From contig NZ_VZII01000027.1 in NCBI RefSeq assembly GCF_009391885.1, forward strand, positions 62,001-126,000: a DNA stretch of 64,000 nt, read 5' to 3'. Both the position numbers and the translations under genes were made by a program. Of the stretch, positions 21,408 through 29,766 are shown one piece after another. Below the pieces are notes generated by a model. It did not search any database and was not told the origin of the DNA. It saw only the letters and a program-made list of their open reading frames with translations. The stretch is from Pseudomonas sp. MN1F. Lineage in GTDB: Bacteria > Pseudomonadota > Gammaproteobacteria > Pseudomonadales > Pseudomonadaceae. The first letter of the stretch is position 1. Every line of letters begins with the position of its first letter.

Positions 21408-22813
21408 GGGCGGTTTTCCTCGTGGTCGTCGCTGCCGCTGGCACCGCCTTCAAAATGCAGGCCGTGCTTGCGCAGCTTGTCGTGCAGGGTCTTGCGCGGG
21501 ATACCGAGGGCTTCGGCGAGGCTGCGCATGGAACTGTGGGGCTGGGCCAGTTCGGCGGCGATCAGCGAGCGTTCGAACCGCTCGACCTGCTCGCTGAGGT
21601 TGCCCAGCAGGATTGGCGCCGCAGTCGGTGCAGCAGCGGGTGCCTGCTCATCGAGGGCCAGCTCCAGGCCCAGGGCAAAACGTTCGGCAGCATTCTGCAG
21701 TTCGCGCACGTTGCCCGGCCAGTCATGGCGCAGCAGCATGGCCCGCTGGGCCGGTTGCAGGCTGTGGGGTGGCAGGCCATGGCGCTGGCTGGCGGCATCG
21801 GCGAAGTGCTGGAACAACACCAGGATGTCGTCCCCGCGTTCGCGCAAAGGGGGGATGCGCAGCGGTGCCACGTTCAGGCGGTAGTAGAGGTCGGCGCGAA
21901 AGCGCCCCTGGTCGGCAGAGGTGCGCAGGTCTTCCTTGGTGGCCGCGATGATGCGGATATCCAGCGGGATGAGCTGGTTGCCGCCGAGGCGCTCGACCAC
22001 CCGCTCCTGCAGCAGGCGCAGCAGCTTCACCTGCACGTCCAGGCTCATGCTCTCGATCTCGTCGAGGAACAGCGTGCCGCCATTGGCGAACTCGAACTTG
22101 CCGATGCGGCGCTTCTGCGCACCGGTGAAGGCGCCCGGCTCGTGGCCGAACAGCTCGCTTTCGACCACCGACTCGGCCAGTGCACCGGCATTGATTGCTA
22201 CGAACGGGCCCGCGCGACGGCTGGACAGGTCGTGCAGGGCGCGGGCGACCACCTCTTTGCCGGCGCCGGTTTCGCCGAGGATCAGCACATCGGCGCGGGT
22301 ACCCGCCAGGGCGCCGATCTGTTCACGCAGGCGATGCATCGACGGTGAGTGGCCGACCAGGCGGGTGGCCAGTTGCTGACGGTCGCTCAGGGCCAGGCGC
22401 AGGCTGCGGTTGTCCAGCACCAGGCGGCGCAAGGCCAGGGCGCGGCGCACGCTGTCGAGCAGGGCGTCGCTGGCGAAGGGCTTTTCCAGGAAGTCGTAGG
22501 CGCCCGCGCGCATCGCCTGCACCGCCAGTGGCACATCGCCGTGGCCGGTGATCAGCAGCACCGGTAGCTCGCTGTCGCGGCCGTGCAACTGCTCCAGCAG
22601 TTGCAGGCCGTCGATGCCTGGCATGCGGATATCGCTGACCACCACGCCCGGCCAATCAGGCTCGATGCGCTCGGCCAGGCCTTGGGCATCTGCCAGGGCG
22701 GCGACCTTGAGCCCGGCCAGGTCGAGGGTCTGGCTCAGGGCCTGGCGCAGGTGTGGGTCGTCATCGACCAGGATCACCTGGGCCTGGCTGTCGATGTAAG
22801 GCTCGGTCGTCAT
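21404..22813 (-). CDS. dctD: DctD-type sigma-54-dependent response regulator
   Basis: 469 residues. The receiver domain has Asp61 as phospho-acceptor (VVSDIRMPGIDG). The AAA+ domain carries Walker A GETGAGKE (180-187), the sigma-54 contact loop GAFTGA (227-232) and GGTLFLDEIESM. A Fis-type helix-turn-helix ends the protein (SLAEALGIPRKTLHDKLRKH). Its start overlaps the kinase stop by 4 nt. In rhizobia and P. aeruginosa DctBD senses C4-dicarboxylates and activates dctA or dctPQM; no such transporter gene lies next to it here, so its targets must be elsewhere. Confidence 0.9.
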   Translation of the reverse strand: MTTEPYIDSQAQVILVDDDPHLRQALSQTLDLAGLKVAALADAQGLAERIEPDWPGVVVSDIRMPGIDGLQLLEQLHGRDSELPVLLITGHGDVPLAVQAMRAGAYDFLEKPFASDALLDSVRRALALRRLVLDNRSLRLALSDRQQLATRLVGHSPSMHRLREQIGALAGTRADVLILGETGAGKEVVARALHDLSSRRAGPFVAINAGALAESVVESELFGHEPGAFTGAQKRRIGKFEFANGGTLFLDEIESMSLDVQVKLLRLLQERVVERLGGNQLIPLDIRIIAATKEDLRTSADQGRFRADLYYRLNVAPLRIPPLRERGDDILVLFQHFADAASQRHGLPPHSLQPAQRAMLLRHDWPGNVRELQNAAERFALGLELALDEQAPAAAPTAAPILLGNLSEQVERFERSLIAAELAQPHSSMRSLAEALGIPRKTLHDKLRKHGLHFEGGASGSDDHEENRP

Positions 22814-24633
22814 GCCGAGGGGTCCTCCGAAGTGGGCAAAGTAGCGCCGGGTGCGGCCACGCGCAGTTGCAGGGTGAGCAGGGCGCCACCTTCAGGGTGG
22901 TTGGCCAGCAGCAGTTCACCGCCCAGGGCGCGCATCAGGCTTTCGCAGATGGCCAGGCCCAGGCCCAGGCCCTGGGTGCGGGTCTTGGTGGTGAAGAACG
23001 GCTCCTTGGCGTGCTCCAGGGCCTGGCGGCTGAAGCCCGGGCCGTTGTCGCGAATGTACAGGTAGACGTAGCCATCGCGCTGTTCGGCACTCAGCCACAG
23101 GCGCCGCGGGTTGGCCTTTTCCGTCAGGGCGTCGAGGGCGTTGGCCAGCAGGTTGCCAAGCACCTGGCGCAAGCGGGTTTCGCCGGCCTGCACCCACAGG
23201 GTGGCTTCGGGCAGGTCGCGGATCAGCTCCACGGCCATTGCCCGGCGGCGCTTGGCCAACAGGGCCAGCGCATCATCCAGCGCTGGCTGCAGGGCTACGC
23301 TTTCCGGGGCGTGGCGGTCGCGACGGGCAAAGGCGCGCAGGTGGGCGATGATCGAAGCCATGCGCCCGGTCAGTTCGCCAATCAGCTTGAGGTTGCCGCG
23401 GGCGTCCTCGGTGCGCTGGTGGTCGAGCAGGATTTCGGCGTTCTCGGCGTAGCTGCGGATCGCCGCCAGGGGCTGGTTGAGCTCGTGGCTGATGCTCGCC
23501 GACATGGTGCCTAGCACCGACAGCTTGCCGGCCTGGACCAGTTCGTCCTGGGCGCGCACCAGCTCCTGCTGGGCGTTCTCGCGCTCCAGTACGGCGCTCT
23601 TGAGCCGGGCATTGAGGCCTTCGAGGGCGGCGGTACGCTCGGCCACGCGTGACTCCAGCTCCTGGCGGCCACGGGCCTCGAAGTCGATGCGGTCGATGTA
23701 GTGGCGGCGCCGCTGCATCACCAGGCCGGCGAACAGCATCAGCACCAGCAGTGCGCCAGCGCCGATGGCCATTACGGTCTGCACCGAGCGATCGACCAGC
23801 GAGCGTGGGGCAAGGATGCTCACCTGCCAGCCGGTTTCCTTGATGTCGCGGGTCTGGGTGAGCCAGGCGTCCTGGTTGAGCATCAGTGGCTGCGGGGCCT
23901 GGGTCGGGTAGGGCTGGATAGCGATGATCGCCTGGCGCTCGGCGTCGGTCAGTTCACGGGTGGCACGAAAACGCCATTCGGGGCGCGAGGTGAGGATCAC
24001 CACGCCGTTGTGGTCGGTCAGCAGCAATTGCTCGGGGGTACGGCCCCAGAGGGTTTCGGTGTGGTCCAGGTCGACCTTGACCACCAGCACACCGACGATG
24101 CGTTCGCGGTCGCGCACGGCGGCAGCGAAGAAGTAGCCGCGTTTGGCCGAGGTGGTGCCTTGGCCGAAGAAGCGACCCAGGTGGCCGGCCATGGCTTCGA
24201 TGAAGTACGGGCGGAACGAGAAGTTACGGCCGACGAAGCTGTCCTGCTTGTCCCAATTGGAGGCGGCCAGGGTATTGCCGCTGACGTCCATCAGGTACAT
24301 CACCTCGGCGCCGGTCTGTTGGACGATGTCCTTGAGCAGGCGGTTGGCATTGGTGACCGCTTCGAGGCGGAACGGGTCGGCCAGCACGCCGCGCAGTGCC
24401 GGCAGGTCGCCGAGGATCTGCGGCAGGGTTTCATAGCGGTGCAGGGTGCCGAGCAGGTTGGCGACGTACAGGTCGAGGGTCTGGCGGTTCTGCGAGGCCA
24501 GTTCGTCCTGGTAGTAGCGCTCGGCCAGATGGTGCAGTGGCCACAGCAGTGGTGCCAGGCACAGGGCCAGCAGGGCCAGGCTGCGCCAGCGGGGACGGCG
24601 AGGGGGCGTGGGTTTTGCAATCATCGCGTACAT
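22810..24633 (-). CDS. dctB: DctB-type C4-dicarboxylate sensor kinase
   Basis: About 607 residues: transmembrane helix near 17-35 (LALLALCLAPLLWPLHHLA), a large periplasmic double-PAS/Cache domain (about 40-290), a second helix near 295-315, a coiled-coil linker, the HisKA box SISHELNQPLAAIRSYAEN and HATPase motifs (NLLANALDAL, DNGPGFS, GLGLGLAICESL). The QPLAAI H-box and long extracytoplasmic domain are typical of DctB. Starts at 24633 (MYAM) or 24624 (MIAK) are both possible; the ribosome site is poor. The gene lies 29 bp downstream of rmlD. Confidence 0.88.
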   Translation of the reverse strand: MYAMIAKPTPPRRPRWRSLALLALCLAPLLWPLHHLAERYYQDELASQNRQTLDLYVANLLGTLHRYETLPQILGDLPALRGVLADPFRLEAVTNANRLLKDIVQQTGAEVMYLMDVSGNTLAASNWDKQDSFVGRNFSFRPYFIEAMAGHLGRFFGQGTTSAKRGYFFAAAVRDRERIVGVLVVKVDLDHTETLWGRTPEQLLLTDHNGVVILTSRPEWRFRATRELTDAERQAIIAIQPYPTQAPQPLMLNQDAWLTQTRDIKETGWQVSILAPRSLVDRSVQTVMAIGAGALLVLMLFAGLVMQRRRHYIDRIDFEARGRQELESRVAERTAALEGLNARLKSAVLERENAQQELVRAQDELVQAGKLSVLGTMSASISHELNQPLAAIRSYAENAEILLDHQRTEDARGNLKLIGELTGRMASIIAHLRAFARRDRHAPESVALQPALDDALALLAKRRRAMAVELIRDLPEATLWVQAGETRLRQVLGNLLANALDALTEKANPRRLWLSAEQRDGYVYLYIRDNGPGFSRQALEHAKEPFFTTKTRTQGLGLGLAICESLMRALGGELLLANHPEGGALLTLQLRVAAPGATLPTSEDPSA

Positions 24634-24662
24634 GCGCCAGAAGGGTCTGGCGCAATTATGCG

Positions 24663-25523
24663 CTACTTGAGGCAGTCGATCAGTGCCTGGTGCCAGTGCG
24701 GCAGGTGTACGTCCCACTCACGGGCCAGGCGCGAGCAGTCCAGGCGTGAGTTGGCCGGGCGGCGCGCTGGGGTCGGGTACTCGCTGGACGGGATCGGCAG
24801 CAGCTCGGCGCAGGGCAGGCCGCGCGCCTTGAGCTGCTCGCCGATGGCCTGGGCGAAGCCGAACCAGGAAGTTTCGCCTTGGGCGGTGAGGTGATAGGTG
24901 CCCCAGGCGCCGCGCCGCCCGGCTTGCCAGCGCTCGATCAGTTCCCGGGTGGCGACGGCGATGGTCGTGGCCCAGGTGGGGGCGCCGACCTGGTCGCTGA
25001 CCACGCGCAGCTGCGGTTTTTCCTGCAGCAGGCGTTGCATGGTCAGCAGGAAGTTGCGCCCGTACAGCGAGTAGACCCAGCTGGTGCGCAAAATCAGGTG
25101 TTCACCATCCACTGCGGTGATGGCTTGCTCCCCGGCCAGTTTACTGCGGCCGTAGACCCCCAGCGGGTTGGGGTGGTCGAGCTCGGTGTAGGGCAAGGCC
25201 TTTTCGCCATCGAAGACATAGTCGGTGGAGTAGTGGATCAGCGGCGCACCCAGGCGCACCGCCTCTTCGGCCAGAACCCGTGGGCTTTCTGCATTGATCG
25301 CGAAGGCCAGGTCGGCTTCGCTTTCGGCCTGGTCCACCGCGGTATGGGCGGCGGCGTTGATGATCAGCTGCGGGGCAAGGCGTCGCAGTGGTTCGCGCAG
25401 CGCCTCGGGCCGTGCCATGTTCAGTTGATCGCGGCCAAGCAGATGCACTTCGCCAAGCCCGTTCAATTGCGCCTGCAGCGCCTGAGCGACCTGGCCATGG
25501 TGGCCACAGACGAGGATTTTCAT
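24663..25523 (-). CDS. rmlD: dTDP-4-dehydrorhamnose reductase
   Basis: 286 residues of the SDR superfamily. It performs the last step of dTDP-L-rhamnose synthesis, reducing dTDP-4-keto-L-rhamnose with NAD(P)H. The nucleotide-binding loop is KILVCGHHGQVAQAL (GxxGQ type). The catalytic YxxxK is in YGRSKLAGE, and STDYVFDGEKALPY is the substrate loop characteristic of RmlD. Overlaps rmlC by 4 nt. The other two pathway genes, rmlA and rmlB, are not in this window. Confidence 0.94.
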   Translation of the reverse strand: MKILVCGHHGQVAQALQAQLNGLGEVHLLGRDQLNMARPEALREPLRRLAPQLIINAAAHTAVDQAESEADLAFAINAESPRVLAEEAVRLGAPLIHYSTDYVFDGEKALPYTELDHPNPLGVYGRSKLAGEQAITAVDGEHLILRTSWVYSLYGRNFLLTMQRLLQEKPQLRVVSDQVGAPTWATTIAVATRELIERWQAGRRGAWGTYHLTAQGETSWFGFAQAIGEQLKARGLPCAELLPIPSSEYPTPARRPANSRLDCSRLAREWDVHLPHWHQALIDCLK

Positions 25524-26062
25524 GGGAACAGGTCCGCGTCTTTCAACCGCACGGCCGCCTGGTCCTTGGCCGACAGGGTCGGGTTCTCCACCCCCCAGTC
25601 GATGGCCAGGTCAGGGTCGTCCCAACGGATCGAGCGCTCGGCGGCAGGGTTGTAATAATCGGTGGTCTTGTACAGGAAGTCGGCTGTTTCGCTCAGCACC
25701 AGGAAGCCATGGGCGAACCCCGGTGGAATCCAGAACTGCAGGTGGTCGGTGGCGGTCAGGCGCCGGGCTACCCAGCGGCCGAAGTACGGCGAACTGCGGC
25801 GGATGTCCACGGCCACGTCCAGCACTTCGCCCTGCACCACGCGCACCAGTTTGCCCTGAGGGTTGTCGATCTGGTAATGCAGGCCGCGCAGCACGCCGCG
25901 CTGGGAGCGCGAATGGTTGTCCTGGACAAAATGGCCGTCAAACCCGGTCTGCTTCTTGAATTCGCGGGCATTGAAGCTTTCGAAGAAGAAGCCACGGCTG
26001 TCGCCGAAGACCTTTGGTTCGATGATGACTACGTCGGGTATCTCGGTCGCTATGATGTTCAT
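25520..26062 (-). CDS. rmlC: dTDP-4-dehydrorhamnose 3,5-epimerase
   Basis: 180-residue cupin-fold epimerase. Signature segments: GFFFESFNAREF, the catalytic His region VLRGLHYQ, and WIPPGFAHGFLVLS. It epimerises dTDP-4-keto-6-deoxyglucose at C3 and C5 to feed RmlD. The start MNIIATEIPD has GAAGAA upstream. First gene of the minus-strand run rmlC-rmlD-dctB-dctD-thioesterase. Upstream is an AT-rich divergent control region shared with aguA. Confidence 0.94.
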   Translation of the reverse strand: MNIIATEIPDVVIIEPKVFGDSRGFFFESFNAREFKKQTGFDGHFVQDNHSRSQRGVLRGLHYQIDNPQGKLVRVVQGEVLDVAVDIRRSSPYFGRWVARRLTATDHLQFWIPPGFAHGFLVLSETADFLYKTTDYYNPAAERSIRWDDPDLAIDWGVENPTLSAKDQAAVRLKDADLFP

Positions 26063-26181
26063 GGAAATTCTTCGGTCAGTGTGCTGAAGGTCCGACCTTG
26101 AAAGGTCCGCTCTAAGTCCGCCGCCTTGGCAAACTGAGCCTAGATCGGCTGGCGGTGAGCCAGCACGAGCCCACCTGTCGA

Positions 26182-26253
26182 TTTCATCTTTGCACCGGGT
26201 TATCGGCCACAAGCTCGGCTTTTCAAGCAGAAAGATGAAACAGGTTTCATCTT
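26182..26253. promoter_or_regulatory. TTTCATCTT repeats and palindrome between rmlC and aguA
   Basis: A perfect inverted repeat, AAGATGAAAC-AG-GTTTCATCTT, lies at 26232-26253. A third half-site, TTTCATCTT, lies at 26182-26190, exactly 63 bp (six helical turns) from its counterpart. This is the look of a dimeric regulator's operator; which gene it serves is not known. Confidence 0.5.
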
Positions 26254-26303
26254 GAGGCTTTTTGGCATGCTGGTGCAGCCTGCGCCAAACAATTATATCG
26301 AAC

Positions 26304-26420
26304 GTCGATACCCGATTGATCTTGGCTGACCACTTGTCGATTGATATCGGTCAAAAGTAGAAATTTATCAATCATTAATCGTATTTTAGGCTTCTAAAGT
26401 CGATATGTATCGGTTATAAA
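26304..26420 (+). promoter_or_regulatory. GTCGAT-type direct repeats over putative aguA promoter
   Basis: GTCGATTGATATCGGTCA (26336-26353) and GTCGATATGTATCGGTTA (26399-26416) match at 14 of 18 positions and start 63 bp apart. A partial third copy starts at 26304. The last copy overlaps a promoter-like TTCTAA (26392-26397) and TATAAA (26415-26420) at 17-bp spacing. The local AT content is far above that of neighbouring genes. The rest of the 26063-26515 gap contains no gene that I can support. Confidence 0.45.
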
Positions 26421-26515
26421 TTAGCCAAATGCCGCCGGCATCCTGCACCGTCGGAAATGTCACATTCACTTGCTATCCATCGACCATCGGCCTAGTGCCT
26501 TTGCAGAGGTTACCC

Positions 26516-27622
26516 ATGAAAACCCTCAATTCCACCCCCCGCGCCGACGGTTTCCACATGCCCGCCGAATGGGCGCCGCAAAGCCAGGTCTGGATGGTCT
26601 GGCCAGAGCGCTCGGACAACTGGCGCCTGGGCGGCAAACCAGCTCAGGCGGCCCATGTCACCCTGGCCAAGGCAATTGCCCGCTTCGAGCCGGTAACGGT
26701 AGCCGTTTCCGCCGGTCAGTACGAAAACGCCCGTCGTCAGCTCGACCTGCCGAACATTCGTGTGGTGGAAATCAGCAACGATGACGCCTGGGTGCGTGAC
26801 ACCGGCCCGACCTTCGTGATCAACGACCACGGTGAAGTGCGCGGTGTGGACTGGGGCTTCAACGCCTGGGGCGGCTTCGACGGTGGCCTGTATGCGCCGT
26901 GGAACCGCGATGAGGAACTGGCGGCCAAGGTGCTGGAAATGGAGCGCTGCCAGCGCTACCACACCGAAGGCTTCGTGCTGGAAGGCGGTTCGATCCATGT
27001 CGATGGTGAAGGCACCCTGATCACCACCGAAGAGTGCCTGCTCAACCGCAACCGCAACCCACACCTGAACCGCGAGCAGATCGAAGAGACCCTGCGCGAG
27101 CACTTGGCGGTGGAAACCATCGTCTGGTTGCCCGATGGCCTGTACAACGACGAAACCGACGGCCACGTCGACAACTTCTGCTGTTACGTAAGCCCGGGCG
27201 AAGTGTTACTGGCCTGGACGGATGATTCCAACGACCCCAACTACGCCCGTTGCCACGCCGCCTACGAGGTGCTGAAAAACACCCGTGATGCCAAAGGCCG
27301 CGAGTTTGTGGTGCACAAGATGCCGATCCCTGGTCCGCTGTTTGCCACAGAAGAAGAATGCGCCGGTGTCGATCAGGTGGCCGGCAGCCAGGAGCGCGAC
27401 CCGTCGGTGCGCCTGGCCGGTTCGTACGTGAACTTCCTGATCGTCAACGGCGGCATCATTGCACCGAGCTTCAATGACCCGGCAGATGCGCAGGCCAGAG
27501 CGATTCTTGCCAAGGTCTTCCCGGACCACGAAGTGGTGATGATCCCGGGCCGTGAGCTGCTGCTTGGCGGTGGCAACATACATTGCCTGACCCAGCAGCA
27601 GCCGGCACCGTTCAAGCGCTGA
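26516..27622 (+). CDS. aguA: Agmatine deiminase
   Basis: 368-residue guanidine-deiminase-fold enzyme hydrolysing agmatine to N-carbamoylputrescine and ammonia, in the arginine decarboxylase route to putrescine. Visible active-site elements: [12 protein letters not shown], the His/Asp segment ETDGHVDNF, and the nucleophilic Cys in [11 protein letters not shown]. The start [12 protein letters not shown] follows AGAGG and gives exactly the family length; an ATG 87 nt upstream is unlikely. The partner gene aguB is not adjacent. Downstream is a strong terminator, so it is probably transcribed alone. Confidence 0.95.
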   Translation: MKTLNSTPRADGFHMPAEWAPQSQVWMVWPERSDNWRLGGKPAQAAHVTLAKAIARFEPVTVAVSAGQYENARRQLDLPNIRVVEISNDDAWVRDTGPTFVINDHGEVRGVDWGFNAWGGFDGGLYAPWNRDEELAAKVLEMERCQRYHTEGFVLEGGSIHVDGEGTLITTEECLLNRNRNPHLNREQIEETLREHLAVETIVWLPDGLYNDETDGHVDNFCCYVSPGEVLLAWTDDSNDPNYARCHAAYEVLKNTRDAKGREFVVHKMPIPGPLFATEEECAGVDQVAGSQERDPSVRLAGSYVNFLIVNGGIIAPSFNDPADAQARAILAKVFPDHEVVMIPGRELLLGGGNIHCLTQQQPAPFKR

Positions 27623-27635
27623 TAGCTGCCACACG

Positions 27636-27665
27636 AAAAAGCCCGTCAGATGACGGGTTTTTTTT
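27636..27665 (+). terminator. Rho-independent terminator of aguA
   Basis: Stem CCCGTCA/TGACGGG with GA loop, then eight or nine Ts. Confidence 0.9.
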
Positions 27666-27799
27666 GCTCCGACGATATCCGGAAGGCTGCGTGGCATACG
27701 TTTTGTATTGTTTTTCAGGGAGTTACCCAGGCAGGCCGGGCACACCGTCCTGTAACAATCAAGACGTAAATTAGCCGCTCACGGGCCCAGGGAGTACGT

Positions 27800-28003
27800 G
27801 TGGACATGAACGCAGCAAGTGAGACGGCTTTGCGCCCATCGGCAGTCAATCACCACTCGCTCAGGGTTGTGGCGCAGTGGTTGAAACACCATGGAGGCAA
27901 ACGGGTCAGGACGACCGACCCACGACGTCTGCTTGACGGCCGCTATCCTCAAGGGCTGATCAGCGACGCTGAGCTGGATGCGCTGCTGGGGGTCTGGCAC
28001 TGA
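27800..28003 (+). CDS. Small conserved-looking protein of unknown function
   Basis: 67 residues starting MDMNAASETALRP from a GTG that has GGAG at 5 nt; an ATG two codons later is an alternative. The mixed charged helix and the C-terminal segment LISDAELDALLGVWH suggest a soluble folded protein. No family recognised. Support for it being real: a good ribosome site and a terminator 28 nt after the stop. Confidence 0.6.
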   Translation: MDMNAASETALRPSAVNHHSLRVVAQWLKHHGGKRVRTTDPRRLLDGRYPQGLISDAELDALLGVWH

Positions 28004-28030
28004 CCAGGGCAGGAGCCCGCCCCAAAAAAA

Positions 28031-28056
28031 ACGCCACCGCTATTGCGGTGGCGTTT
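28031..28056 (+). terminator. Rho-independent terminator of small gene
   Basis: Stem ACGCCACCGC/GCGGTGGCGT with TATT loop and a short T run. Confidence 0.85.
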
Positions 28057-28224
28057 TCGTTTGTGGCCTGGCAAGCCGTTGCAAGGGTTCGCCGGGATTT
28101 GTCTGATAGGTCAAGAGGGCCAATCCTACAAAAGAGAAATTGCCTTTCGTATTGGCAAACCTGCATGGAAATGCACCAAGTCATTCCTCGAATTTGGTCA
28201 TATCAACCTGCAATTCACGACTTT

Positions 28225-28254
28225 TTGACATTTGTAATCGCACACGGATAGGAT
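28225..28254 (+). promoter_or_regulatory. Sigma-70-like promoter of the oprQ porin gene
   Basis: TTGACA (28225-28230, perfect -35) and TAGGAT (28249-28254) are 18 bp apart, predicting a transcript start near 28261 and a leader of about 160 nt. The surrounding 28060-28423 gap holds no open frame that I can support. Confidence 0.55.
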
Positions 28255-28299
28255 TCGGCCAACGCTTGCTGGCCACCCATGGCCATGCTGCTGCGAAAA

Positions 28300-28324
28300 G
28301 CCCGCCATCCCATGATCGGCGGGC
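28300..28324 (+). terminator. Terminator-like hairpin inside the oprQ leader
   Basis: GCCCGCC/GGCGGGC arms around an 11-nt loop, followed by CTTTC. It lies about 40 nt after the predicted transcript start and 100 nt before the porin gene. The T run is weak, so it may be an attenuator, a stabilising 5' hairpin or a REP remnant. Confidence 0.45.
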
Positions 28325-28423
28325 CTTTCAGTTCGGATCCGCATAGCGTCGAACCTACGAAGGGGCGTTGGTTCCTGGCGTAATAGTGCAAAGCGTTTTT
28401 GATTTGGAAATAAGGAAAACAAC

Positions 28424-29713
28424 ATGTTGAAAACCAGGATCAGCCTGGTCGCCCTGGCGATGATCGCCGCGACCCAGGCACAGGCCAACGATCAGGCCGA
28501 CAGCAAGGGCTTCCTCGAGGACAGCCACGCCAACGTTCTGCTGCGCAATGCCTACATCAACCGTGACAAGAAGCACGGCAAGAACGATCAGAGCGAATGG
28601 GGCCAGGCGTTCATCGGCAAATTCTCCTCCGGCTTCACCCAAGGCACCGTAGGTGTGGGCGTTGACGCCTTTGGCCTGTATGCACTGCGCCTGGATGGTG
28701 GCAAAGGCCGTAATGGCGGGGCCGGCATCGACTTCTTCAAGCCAAGCGACACCGCGCCGACCAATTCGCCGCACAACCTGGCCCGCGGTGGCGCTGCCAT
28801 CAAGTTCCGCGTCTCCAACACCGTGCTCAAGTACGGTGACATGATGCCTGAGCTGCCGGTTCTGCAGTACGACGACAGCCGCCTGCTGCCCGAGAGCTAC
28901 ACCGGTACCTTCATCACCTCCAAGGAGATCGAAGGCCTGGAGCTGAACGCCGGTCACTTCACCGAGCAAGCGCGCAAGAGCGCCGAAGGTCGTGACAGCG
29001 GCCACCTGAAGTCGATCGACGTATTCGGTGGCAGCTACAAGTTCACCGACAACTTCACCGCTTCCGCCTACACGTCGAACATCGAAGACGTGATGAAGAA
29101 GCACTACCTGGGCATGAACTACGTCTTCCCGATCGCGGCAGACCAGTCCCTGACCCTGGACTTCAACGGCTACAAGTCGGACATCAACAGCAAGTACGTC
29201 CAGAAAGCCGAACTGACCGGTGACGAAAACACCATCTGGAGCCTGGCGGCCACCTACGCCTTCGGCCCGCACTCGGTGACCCTGGCGCACCAGCGCAGCA
29301 CCGGCAGCACCGGCTACAACTACGGCTGGTACCAGGACCGCGGTGGCGTGGGTGACGGTGGTTCGACCATCTACCTGGCCAACTCCTACTGGTCCGACTT
29401 CAACGCCGAAGACGAGCGCTCCTGGCAGCTCGCCTACGGCCTGGACTTCGGCGCCTTCGGCATGCCGGGCCTGACCTACAAGATCGCCTACGTGGCGGGT
29501 GACAACATCAACACCCACGGCTTCGGCGAAGGTAAAGAGCGCGAAATCTTCAACCAGCTGCGCTACGTCGTTCAGGACGGCCCGGCCAAGGACCTGTCGG
29601 TCAAGCTGCGTGGTTCCTGGCTGCGTACCAACAACGCGGTACAGCAGAACGGCTACAACGACGACGGCAACGAAGTCCGCGTATTCGTCGAGTACCCGAT
29701 CAGCATCTTCTGA
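28424..29713 (+). CDS. oprQ: OprD-family outer-membrane porin (OprQ/OprE-like)
   Basis: 429 residues. Signal peptide MLKTRISLVALAMIAATQAQ with cleavage after AQA. The mature protein is a typical 18-strand OprD-family barrel: alternating aromatic strands, the N-terminal FLEDSHANVLLRNAYINRD and a C-terminal phenylalanine (EYPISIF) for BAM recognition. OprQ/OprE-type members pass small nutrients and are linked to low-oxygen or low-iron growth in P. aeruginosa. The choice of OprQ over other OprD paralogues is from overall look and position and is moderately sure. Confidence 0.85.
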   Translation: MLKTRISLVALAMIAATQAQANDQADSKGFLEDSHANVLLRNAYINRDKKHGKNDQSEWGQAFIGKFSSGFTQGTVGVGVDAFGLYALRLDGGKGRNGGAGIDFFKPSDTAPTNSPHNLARGGAAIKFRVSNTVLKYGDMMPELPVLQYDDSRLLPESYTGTFITSKEIEGLELNAGHFTEQARKSAEGRDSGHLKSIDVFGGSYKFTDNFTASAYTSNIEDVMKKHYLGMNYVFPIAADQSLTLDFNGYKSDINSKYVQKAELTGDENTIWSLAATYAFGPHSVTLAHQRSTGSTGYNYGWYQDRGGVGDGGSTIYLANSYWSDFNAEDERSWQLAYGLDFGAFGMPGLTYKIAYVAGDNINTHGFGEGKEREIFNQLRYVVQDGPAKDLSVKLRGSWLRTNNAVQQNGYNDDGNEVRVFVEYPISIF

Positions 29714-29733
29714 TCCTGACCGAGCGTCCCGAA

Positions 29734-29766
29734 CAGCCCCGGCTTATGCCGGGGCTGCTTCTTTGC
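29734..29766 (+). terminator. Bidirectional-type terminator after oprQ
   Basis: Stem CAGCCCCGGC/GCCGGGGCTG with a TTAT loop, then CTTCTTT. The hairpin overlaps the last codons of the convergent glutamate-synthase-like gene. Confidence 0.8.
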
